Virus record (IMG/VR): IMGVR_UViG_3300010334_000303 | Coordinates: 1-22,613 of that record | Reading direction: 5' to 3' (one strand) | Length of the DNA: 22,613 nt | From: a virus | Shown: positions 1 through 4,720 of the stretch, in pieces | Numbering within the stretch: the stretch's first letter is position 1 | Layout: each line of letters begins with the position of its first letter | Notes under the pieces: generated by a model | Databases searched by the model: none | Told to the model about the DNA's origin: nothing | Seen by the model: only the letters and a program-made list of their open reading frames with translations | Position numbers and translations under genes: made by a program

Positions 1-306
1 GTATATACTGTAAGTTATTGCTGTATGAAGCAAAGAGAAAAGTGTTCTGGACGGGGGTGCGAATCCCCCCAGGTCCACCATAAGCACATAGTTGTCCTAG
101 ATGAAAGAAACCTCTTAGGGCTCTAGTGGGGATTGTGTGCTTTTGATGGGCCTGACCTAGATTCGACAGGGCAACAAGTAACAGAGTGGACAGCACGACA
201 GCGATAGTCGTAAAAACTAAACAAAAGTAACCGCAAACGACTCACAGTTCGCATTAGCGGCCTAACAGCCACTTAGGGTAAGACATACCTCGTAACAGAA
301 ACTCAG
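1..306 (+). ncRNA. ssrA: circularly permuted (two-piece) tmRNA gene
   Basis: tmRNA rescues stalled ribosomes and tags the nascent chain for proteolysis. The acceptor end comes first: a T-arm with GGGGG (53-57), loop TGCGAAT (58-64) and CCCCC (65-69), then CAGGTCC (70-76) and ACCA (77-80). The 5' part lies downstream: GGGCCTG (148-154) pairs over all 7 positions (one G-U) with 70-76 to form the acceptor stem, followed by the tmRNA D-analogue with ATTCGACAGGG. The stretch 81-147 is an intervening segment closed by AAGCACA (82-88) pairing with TGTGCTT (136-142), to be removed in maturation. The tag frame is at 233-265. The 5' boundary is uncertain and may lie just left of the window; the P2 helix and pseudoknots were not resolved. 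Permuted tmRNAs are known from alphaproteobacteria, cyanobacteria and some betaproteobacteria; one in a phage context is unusual. Confidence 0.93.
233..265 (+). other. tmRNA tag reading frame (ANDSQFALAA)
   Basis: The resume codon GCA at 233 opens a 10-codon frame encoding ANDSQFALAA and ending in TAA at 263-265. It keeps the AND start and the ALAA end of beta- and gammaproteobacterial tags (E. coli: ANDENYALAA), which are read by ClpXP/ClpAP. The tag is unlike the alphaproteobacterial tags usually found with permuted tmRNAs, which hints at a betaproteobacterial source. Confidence 0.93.
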
Positions 307-331
307 AAAAGGTTGCTTCGGCAACCTTTTT
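307..331 (+). terminator. Rho-independent terminator of the tmRNA gene
   Basis: GGTTGC (311-316), TTCG tetraloop (317-320) and GCAACC (321-326) form a stem that AAAA/TTTT extends to 10 bp. A T-tract follows. It lies directly after the tmRNA coding piece and marks its 3' end. Confidence 0.93.
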
Positions 332-382
332 CTTTATAAGTATTTTTATAATACGAACATTATCACACTAAAGAATATATCA

Positions 383-838
383 ATGGCTGAAATATTAATT
401 GCAACAGAACAAGATAAAAGCGGCACAGATGTGACAATTTATATGGCGCAAACAATTGCCGGAAGTCCGGTGTATCCATTTTATTTAAAAAATTATGCAG
501 AATTAATGGATGCAGGTTTGGCTCAATCTCTGCTGTATTCATCAAATCGAACCAAAGCAGTATATGCAACGATTGACAATAAGGTTGTTGGAAACATAGT
601 TTATGAAATACAAGAAGATGTTTTCAAGTCCTGCTACTTGTTGTTTAGTGCAGTTGACGAAAATTTTAGACAGCGTGGAATTTTGAAATTGATGCACAAC
701 CACTTTGAAGTTATTATTAAAAAACAAGGTGCAAAAAAATTGTACAGCTTTGTCCATGTAGATAATGCGCCCCGAATCGCCAGTTGTGTGGGCCTAGGTT
801 TAGAAAAGCAATTTTATAAAATGTATAAAGTGTTGTAA
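383..838 (+). CDS. GNAT-like N-acetyltransferase
   Basis: A 151-residue protein with the layout of the GNAT fold. A central strand (CYLLFSAVDENFR, about 84-96) is followed by RQRGI (96-100), which fits the acyl-CoA pyrophosphate-binding Q/RxxGxG/A loop although the last glycine is not canonical. The C-terminal part (FVHVDNAPRIASCVGLGLEK) resembles the GNAT strand-helix where an Asn precedes the 'xxxGF' segment. The acceptor substrate is unknown. A TATAAT at 347-352 could be its -10 box but lacks a clear -35; the RBS is weak. The stop codon lies inside the palindrome at 828-851 that overlaps the next promoter, so its 3' end doubles as regulatory DNA. Confidence 0.6.
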   Translation: MAEILIATEQDKSGTDVTIYMAQTIAGSPVYPFYLKNYAELMDAGLAQSLLYSSNRTKAVYATIDNKVVGNIVYEIQEDVFKSCYLLFSAVDENFRQRGILKLMHNHFEVIIKKQGAKKLYSFVHVDNAPRIASCVGLGLEKQFYKMYKVL

Positions 839-851
839 AAATACAACACTT
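828..851 (+). promoter_or_regulatory. palindromic operator-like site overlapping the -35 box
   Basis: Perfect 10-bp arms AAGTGTTGTA (828-837) and TACAACACTT (842-851) flank AAAA. The last two bases are the first two of the -35 box TTGACC. The core TGTA-RMAA-TACA recurs at 10908-10919, 10982-10993 and 11016-11027, each near a promoter, so a shared DNA-binding regulator or RNA hairpin is likely. It is not terminator-like, because no T-tract follows. Confidence 0.55.
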
Positions 852-878
852 GACCATTGTTTCCCTTTGTGCTATAAT
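850..878 (+). promoter_or_regulatory. sigma70-type promoter
   Basis: TTGACC (850-855), a 17-bp spacer and TATAAT (873-878). Transcription would start near 885, just after the upstream ATG at 884. This supports translation of the HD-domain gene from 902. It probably drives 902-2562. Confidence 0.85.
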
Positions 879-901
879 ACTGTATGAAACAGGAGAATCA
901 T

Positions 902-1405
902 ATGGAATTAGTAGAAAGAGCCAGAATTTTTGCAACAGCGGCCCATACCGCTGTGGCACAATTACGGAAGTACACTAATGAGCCGTACATTGTGCATCCT
1001 GCCGAAGTGGCCGGCATTGTTGCCACAGTTCCCCACACTCCCGAAATGTTAGCGGCCGCTTGGTTGCATGATGTGGTTGAAGACACTGGTGTTACCAACG
1101 AAGTGATCCGTGCTGAATTTGGCGCCACAGTTGCAGAGTTGGTTGGCTGGTTAACTGATGTCAGCAGGCCCGAACAAGGCAATCGTGCTGTCCGCAAGGC
1201 AATAGACCGGGCACATACTGCTGGTGCACCTGCTGAAGCACAGACTGTAAAGTTGGCCGACTTGATCTCAAACACCAGAAGCATTGTGGCACAAGATGTT
1301 GCCTTTGCCAAAGTGTACTTGGAAGAAAAGCGGTTGTTGTTGGAAGTGTTGACTCGTGGTGATGCCACATTGATGGCAGAAGCCAGGACCAGTGTGTCTA
1401 AATGA
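902..1405 (+). CDS. HD-domain phosphohydrolase, ppGpp-hydrolase-like (MESH1/SpoT family)
   Basis: The protein has 167 residues from ATG 902, chosen over ATG 884 because AGGAG (891-895) sits correctly before 902 and the promoter start point falls after 884. The alpha-helical HD signature of RelA/SpoT hydrolases is visible: an early His (H15), PYIVHP with H32, HD at 56-57, ED at 60-61 and KLADLISN at about 123-130, where the Asp completes metal binding. Length matches stand-alone small alarmone hydrolases. Known family members remove the 3'-pyrophosphate of (p)ppGpp. In a phage it could blunt the stringent response during infection; another nucleotide substrate is possible. The stop overlaps the next start (ATGA, 1402-1405). 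Confidence 0.8.
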   Translation: MELVERARIFATAAHTAVAQLRKYTNEPYIVHPAEVAGIVATVPHTPEMLAAAWLHDVVEDTGVTNEVIRAEFGATVAELVGWLTDVSRPEQGNRAVRKAIDRAHTAGAPAEAQTVKLADLISNTRSIVAQDVAFAKVYLEEKRLLLEVLTRGDATLMAEARTSVSK

Positions 1406-1569
1406 TCAGCGAACAAGACCTTGTGTTTCGTTTGAGAAAAAGAGCAGAGATCCGGCGGCAAATTTCGACTCGAAAGAGTGTACAAGAAGGAGCCCCGGAT
1501 CGAATTGCCGACCTGTTGGAAGAAGCCGCAGATGAAATCGAAAGACTTAGAAAAAATGAACCAGCCTAG
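1402..1569 (+). CDS. small conserved-type phage protein, 55 aa
   Basis: The frame starts at ATG 1402 inside the stop of the HD gene (ATGA overlap) and ends at TAG 1567-1569. The product begins MISEQDLVFRLRKRAEIRRQ and ends in a heptad-like acidic helix (DRIADLLEEAADEIERLRK), so it is probably all-helical or coiled-coil. I do not recognise a function. It overlaps the next gene by 14 bases, which suggests translational coupling between the HD protein and the kinase. Confidence 0.75.
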   Translation: MISEQDLVFRLRKRAEIRRQISTRKSVQEGAPDRIADLLEEAADEIERLRKNEPA

Positions 1570-2026
1570 ATTGTACATGTTGATTGGAATCCCCGGTGCA
1601 GGTAAAAGTACCTGGATTAAAAATCAGCCTTGGGCCTTGGGGCTGACTGTGGTCAGTACAGATGCGTTTGTAGAAGATTATGCCAGAGCCCAAGGCAAGA
1701 CCTATTCCGAAGTGTTTGAGGAATACATGCCCACTGCTGTTGACCTAATGAGTCAACAGATTGTATTTGCTCGAGATCACGGTCATACTGTAATTTGGGA
1801 TCAGACCAGTACCACAGTTAAAAGTCGTGCTAGAAAGTTTCGCATGTTGCCCAACTACTATCACATTGCTGTGGTGTTTAAAATACCAGACCATGTAGAA
1901 TTAGCTCGCCGCTTGGCCGCAAGACCTGGCAAAGTAATTCCAGATCGAGTGCTGGATGATATGATTATTAATTGGGATGAGCCAGAAGAAGAAGAAGGCT
2001 TTGACGAGATCTGGTATATATCGTAA
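1556..2026 (+). CDS. P-loop kinase, polynucleotide 5'-kinase-like (AAA_33)
   Basis: The protein has 156 residues from ATG 1556; an in-frame ATG at 1478 would add 26 residues with no similarity to the fold and would run fully through the preceding gene. Walker A is GIPGAGKST (11-19), STDAF follows with D36 as the likely general base, then WDQTSTT (81-87), and RRLAARPGKVIPDRVL (118-133) forms the Arg-rich lid. The pattern fits the T4 PseT/PNK N-terminal kinase family, which phosphorylates 5'-OH nucleic-acid ends; related small-molecule or nucleoside kinases cannot be excluded. The acidic tail (EEPEEEE-like, 142-148) is unusual. It is followed at once by a phosphoesterase (TAATG overlap), possibly a split end-healing pair. 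Confidence 0.75.
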   Translation: MNQPRLYMLIGIPGAGKSTWIKNQPWALGLTVVSTDAFVEDYARAQGKTYSEVFEEYMPTAVDLMSQQIVFARDHGHTVIWDQTSTTVKSRARKFRMLPNYYHIAVVFKIPDHVELARRLAARPGKVIPDRVLDDMIINWDEPEEEEGFDEIWYIS

Positions 2027-2562
2027 TGAAAACATGGGTTACTTCTGACATACATTTTAGTCACACCAACATTTTAAAATTCTGTGCTGACAGTAGGCCG
2101 TTTCACGACATCACTGAAATGAATACTGCAATTATCAACAATCACAATAGTGTGGTTGGTTATGATGATTTGGTTTACATACTGGGTGACATTGCATTTA
2201 CCGATGCAATTTCAGCATCCAGGCTGTTGAATCGAATGAATGGAAAAAAGATTCTGATCAAGGGCAATCACGATGTCAAGCTGTTGAGAGATCAAACTTT
2301 TAGAAACTGTTTTGCAGAGATACACGAATACTTGGAACTTGGTTACAAAGAATTCCGGATTGTATTGTTTCATTATCCAATTTGGGAATGGGATATGATG
2401 CATAGAGGTGCGCTACACTTCCATGGTCACTGCCATGCTAGGCCCACCGGTGTTCCTGGCAGGATCTTGGATGTCAGCATGGATGGAAACAATTGCTTTC
2501 CTTACAGTATGGATGAAGCAGTTCAATTGGCCATGAAAAAAATTGTCAGAAGTCACCATTGA
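2026..2562 (+). CDS. calcineurin-like metallophosphoesterase
   Basis: The 178-residue protein has all the blocks of the two-metal phosphoesterase fold: DIH (D8, H10), GD (D55), GNHD (80-83), a His in LFHYP (H116) and HFHGH (131-135). Known members hydrolyse phosphomonoesters, phosphodiesters or nucleotides using Mn/Fe. Its start overlaps the kinase stop, so the two are co-translated. A role in repairing cleaved RNA or DNA ends is inference from that pairing. The stop TGA lies inside the -35 box of the next promoter. Confidence 0.85.
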   Translation: MKTWVTSDIHFSHTNILKFCADSRPFHDITEMNTAIINNHNSVVGYDDLVYILGDIAFTDAISASRLLNRMNGKKILIKGNHDVKLLRDQTFRNCFAEIHEYLELGYKEFRIVLFHYPIWEWDMMHRGALHFHGHCHARPTGVPGRILDVSMDGNNCFPYSMDEAVQLAMKKIVRSHH

Positions 2563-2587
2563 CAACTGCGATAACTTCAGCTATAAT
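2559..2587 (+). promoter_or_regulatory. sigma70-type promoter, full consensus
   Basis: TTGACA (2559-2564), a 17-bp spacer and TATAAT (2582-2587). It overlaps the stop codon of the phosphoesterase and serves the gene at 2619, which has AGGAGA at 2608-2613. Confidence 0.9.
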
Positions 2588-2618
2588 AACTTTGCAACAA
2601 TCATTTTAGGAGATTTAT

Positions 2619-3152
2619 ATGATCACAATGAAAGAGTGGATGGAATTGGTTGACTATAAAATTACCGAAGGTAGTGAATATGGTTGGTCGTGTTATGGCC
2701 CAAATGCTTACTGTTTAGACTCATGGAATGGAGTACATGGTGCAGGTGGATATAGTTTTAGCATTGTATTCAGTACTAAAACACAAAAGGTCTACGAAGT
2801 CAGTGTATGTGACTATACCAATGACCGTGCCTATCGTATGATTGTAGAGAACAAGCAGGACAAGCACCGCAAGGAAGCAGAATCCAAAAGCGAACTGGCC
2901 AATCAAGCATGGGACGATGTCAACTATATTGATTTGGATGTTGATGATGATTTTTTCCAAAAATCACTGGCCATCAAAGAAGGAGATGAGTATGACACTC
3001 GTATACTGGTTCCGGTTGACTTCAGTGATGACGATTTGTTGCACTACATGAAAATAGCACATGATATGGACATCACATTCAACGAATTTGTTGAAATGGC
3101 ACTAGAAGAAGCCATAGCAAAGCATCAAATATTGCCAAAATCCGACGATTAA
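2619..3152 (+). CDS. phage protein of unknown function, 177 aa
   Basis: I do not recognise a family. The N-terminal half is rich in aromatic residues and Gly (YGWSCYGPNAYCLDSWNGVHGAGGYS) and looks beta-rich. The C-terminal half is acidic and helical, with DLDVDDDFF and a final segment (MDITFNEFVEMALEEAIAKHQ) that resembles a short ribbon-helix-helix or regulatory tail. The start at 2619 has a strong SD five bases upstream; ATG 2628 is an alternative. It has its own consensus promoter and is a single-gene unit between 2559 and the operator-like palindrome at 3162. Confidence 0.8.
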   Translation: MITMKEWMELVDYKITEGSEYGWSCYGPNAYCLDSWNGVHGAGGYSFSIVFSTKTQKVYEVSVCDYTNDRAYRMIVENKQDKHRKEAESKSELANQAWDDVNYIDLDVDDDFFQKSLAIKEGDEYDTRILVPVDFSDDDLLHYMKIAHDMDITFNEFVEMALEEAIAKHQILPKSDD

Positions 3153-3161
3153 GGTTATTAC

Positions 3162-3177
3162 AGATTGTTTACAATCT
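3162..3177 (+). promoter_or_regulatory. perfect palindrome upstream of the OMP gene
   Basis: AGATTGT (3162-3168) and ACAATCT (3171-3177) are separated by TT. The right arm ends on the first base of the TATAAATA element, a position suited to an operator controlling that promoter. Confidence 0.5.
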
Positions 3178-3184
3178 ATAAATA
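3177..3184 (+). promoter_or_regulatory. T4-type late promoter element (TATAAATA)
   Basis: An exact match to the T4 late consensus TATAAATA, without a sigma70 -35 hexamer 17 bp upstream. Transcription would start near 3190 and give a leader of about 50 bases for the OMP gene. Similar octamers lie at 14123-14130 (CATAAATA) and 21399-21406 (AATAAATA). Confidence 0.5.
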
Positions 3185-3196
3185 GTGTTCACAGTT

Positions 3197-3214
3197 AAGT
3201 ATTTTCGAATACTT
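3197..3214 (+). promoter_or_regulatory. TTCG-capped hairpin in the 5' leader of the OMP gene
   Basis: AAGTATT (3197-3203), TTCG loop (3204-3207) and AATACTT (3208-3214) form a perfect 7-bp stem near the predicted mRNA 5' end, 28 bases before the start codon. No T-tract follows, so it is more likely an mRNA-stabilising 5' hairpin than a terminator. Confidence 0.5.
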
Positions 3215-3242
3215 GGGTGTATATAAAAAGGAAATATAATTT

Positions 3243-3803
3243 ATGAAAAAAGTCTTAGCAATTTTAGCACTAACTATTAGTGGCTCAGTATTTGCAGGTT
3301 CTATCACAGTTGAAGGTCAGAACATTGACGGTCAAAGTGGCGGCGCCGATCAGAAAAACTTCAACATGACAGCAAAGGAAAGTATCAACAATACTTTTGC
3401 AGGCCATATTCAAGTTTCAACAACTCAGACAGATAATACCAATGCATTGTCAACTCGTCTTGAGGCTGGTTTGACCGGTTCTGTTGCAGTATTTGGTCCA
3501 GTGACTGGTTATACCACAGTTGCAGTAGGTGAGAAATACAGTTCCACTGGTAGTTTTGCTTACTACTCAGTTGAGCCAGGTCTCTCTGCACCAATTGGTA
3601 GCACTGGTCTAACTGCAAAGGTTGGATACCGTTATCGTACTTCGTTTGATAATTCCAGCGTTAACTTGGATACAACTCAAACAGTTCGTGCTGGCGTATC
3701 ATATGCTCTTAGCAAACAAGATGCAGTTGGTGTCCGTTACGACAAGGTAACAGGCGATTCCAAGCAAAATATTATGGCAGTCAACTACACTCGCAGTTTC
3801 TAA
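3243..3803 (+). CDS. small outer-membrane beta-barrel protein
   Basis: The 186-residue protein begins with a clear Sec signal peptide (MKKVLAILALTISGSVFAG, cleavage after about A18). The mature part is almost entirely alternating polar/hydrophobic strands (for example TGYTTVAVGEKYSSTG, LTAKVGYRYRTSF, QNIMAVNYTRSF) and ends in Phe, the BAM-recognised outer-membrane signature. About eight to ten strands fit the length. The function is unknown: phage-encoded outer-membrane proteins can alter receptors or block superinfection (Lom-like proteins of lambdoid phages). The RBS is AAAAGGAAA upstream of ATG 3243. It sits alone between a late-type promoter and a strong terminator, so it is separately controlled. 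Confidence 0.8.
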   Translation: MKKVLAILALTISGSVFAGSITVEGQNIDGQSGGADQKNFNMTAKESINNTFAGHIQVSTTQTDNTNALSTRLEAGLTGSVAVFGPVTGYTTVAVGEKYSSTGSFAYYSVEPGLSAPIGSTGLTAKVGYRYRTSFDNSSVNLDTTQTVRAGVSYALSKQDAVGVRYDKVTGDSKQNIMAVNYTRSF

Positions 3804-3823
3804 TTTTTTAAATTAGTTTCACC

Positions 3824-3856
3824 AAAAGCCACCACTACGGTGGCTTTTGTGTTTTT
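3824..3856 (+). terminator. Rho-independent terminator after the OMP gene
   Basis: AAAAGCCACC (3824-3833), loop ACTAC and GGTGGCTTTT (3839-3848) form a perfect 10-bp stem. GTGTTTTT follows. A weaker AT-rich inverted repeat (3800-3816) overlaps the stop codon. Confidence 0.92.
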
Positions 3857-3874
3857 GCAGTACATAACTATAAT
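3847..3874 (+). promoter_or_regulatory. probable sigma70 promoter, moderate
   Basis: TATAAT at 3869-3874 with a poor -35 (TTGTGT, 3847-3852, 16-bp spacer) inside the terminator T-tract. It is needed to transcribe the gene at 3919 past the terminator. Confidence 0.45.
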
Positions 3875-3918
3875 GTAAGACAACAGTTTTACGACACACT
3901 CAAACACAGGAGATTATT

Positions 3919-4185
3919 ATGAGTACAATTGCCCCTAACGGCTACCAACTTCGTCTTGAACTACTCAAGATGTCAAAAGAAATGCTAGAGCAAGACTGGC
4001 ATGCACATCGCGAATCGCTTCGGTCTCAATGGGAACAAGAAGTTAACTTGGTCCAAATTCGAGCCCATTCAATTGATCAACCAGTTGAAGCAGTTCCAGC
4101 ACAACCCGCCTTCCGACCTTTTCCTACTGAGGAAGAGATCATCAAGAAGGCCAAGGTCCTAAACGAGTTCATTGCACAGAAGTAA
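3919..4185 (+). CDS. small phage protein, 88 aa, unknown function
   Basis: An SD (CAGGAGATT) precedes ATG 3919 at good spacing. The product is helical: an amphipathic N-terminal region (YQLRLELLKMSKEMLEQDWH), a charged middle, a Pro/Ala-rich linker (about 55-69) and a C-terminal helix (TEEEIIKKAKVLNEFIAQK). The N-terminus resembles short conserved proteins of T4-like aquatic phages as I remember them, but I can assign no role. It is bracketed by terminators and so is a monocistronic unit. Confidence 0.75.
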   Translation: MSTIAPNGYQLRLELLKMSKEMLEQDWHAHRESLRSQWEQEVNLVQIRAHSIDQPVEAVPAQPAFRPFPTEEEIIKKAKVLNEFIAQK

Positions 4186-4207
4186 TAAACGGTAGTTTCG
4201 CCAAAAG

Positions 4208-4244
4208 AAGTCTATGTGGCTAACACCTCATAGACTTTCTGTTT
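4208..4244 (+). terminator. Rho-independent terminator
   Basis: AAGTCTATG (4208-4216) and CATAGACTT (4229-4237) form a 9-bp perfect stem around a 12-base loop, followed by TCTGTTT. The T-tract is imperfect. Confidence 0.75.
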
Positions 4245-4267
4245 AAGTAATGTTACAATGTTAAAAG

Positions 4268-4284
4268 CATCACAATTAGTGATG
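4268..4284 (+). promoter_or_regulatory. inverted repeat just upstream of the HTH gene
   Basis: CATCAC (4268-4273) and GTGATG (4279-4284) flank AATTA, 20 bases before ATG 4305. The gene downstream encodes a helix-turn-helix protein, so an autoregulatory operator or leader hairpin is plausible. No convincing -35/-10 pair is visible here; TACAAT at about 4253-4258 may be the -10. Confidence 0.4.
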
Positions 4285-4304
4285 TAATAATTTAAGGAAA
4301 CACA

Positions 4305-4583
4305 ATGTTAAAGAAATTTGATGAAACCACTAAACAGTATAAACTGTTCAAAGCCCTTGTTATCAATGGCGAGTCATTGACAGAAGCCGCAATTGAAAAG
4401 CGTTTTGGTATCAAGAACCCAACTGCAACAATCAGCGTTATTCGTCAACGCGGTTATGCAGTTTATGCAAATCCCCGTAAAGCAGGTAATGGCGTTCAGG
4501 TCACTGAATATCGCCATGGTGAAGCCAGCCGTCGTATGGTAGCTTTGGCATACAAAGCACAGGCCATGGGCATCACAATCTAA
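4305..4583 (+). CDS. small helix-turn-helix DNA-binding protein
   Basis: The 92-residue basic protein contains a winged-helix/HTH segment: SLTEAAIEKRFGIKNPTATI (24-43) reads as helix-turn-helix with the recognition helix near 38-48, followed by a basic wing (YAVYANPRKAGNGVQVTEYRHG). Similar short HTH proteins are common in T4-like phages of aquatic bacteria; their targets are mostly unknown. AAGGAAACACA gives an acceptable SD. Its gene stands alone between terminators, with an inverted repeat directly upstream, which fits an abundant or self-regulated product. Confidence 0.75.
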   Translation: MLKKFDETTKQYKLFKALVINGESLTEAAIEKRFGIKNPTATISVIRQRGYAVYANPRKAGNGVQVTEYRHGEASRRMVALAYKAQAMGITI

Positions 4584-4606
4584 TTTGCTTAAAAATTAGA
4601 CAAATT

Positions 4607-4629
4607 AGCCCCTTAATTGGGGCTTTTTT
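4607..4629 (+). terminator. Rho-independent terminator
   Basis: AGCCCC (4607-4612), loop TTAATT and GGGGCT (4619-4624) are followed by an uninterrupted T-run to 4629. Confidence 0.93.
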
Positions 4630-4661
4630 GCGGCTGTAGCATAAAAACAACAGAAAAACGG

Positions 4662-4690
4662 TTGACAGCAAAACAGTTTAATAGTATAAT
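4662..4690 (+). promoter_or_regulatory. sigma70-type promoter, full consensus
   Basis: TTGACA (4662-4667), a 17-bp spacer and TATAAT (4685-4690). The leader carries repeats of ATACAA (4691-4706) and a five-codon mini-ORF (ATG 4707, TGA 4722-4724) that overlaps the start codon of the subtilase. Confidence 0.9.
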
Positions 4691-4720
4691 ATACAAATAC
4701 AAATACATGAAAGTTCAACT

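Noticed and set aside
3-8. TATACT as the -10 box of the tmRNA gene
   Set aside because: The acceptor piece may need bases as far left as about position 8 for pairing, and the -35 would lie outside the window, so the promoter cannot be called.
898-1578. 226-codon open frame on the minus strand opposite the HD and kinase genes
   Set aside because: It is antisense to well-supported genes with clear motifs, promoter and SDs; its composition is that of a shadow frame.
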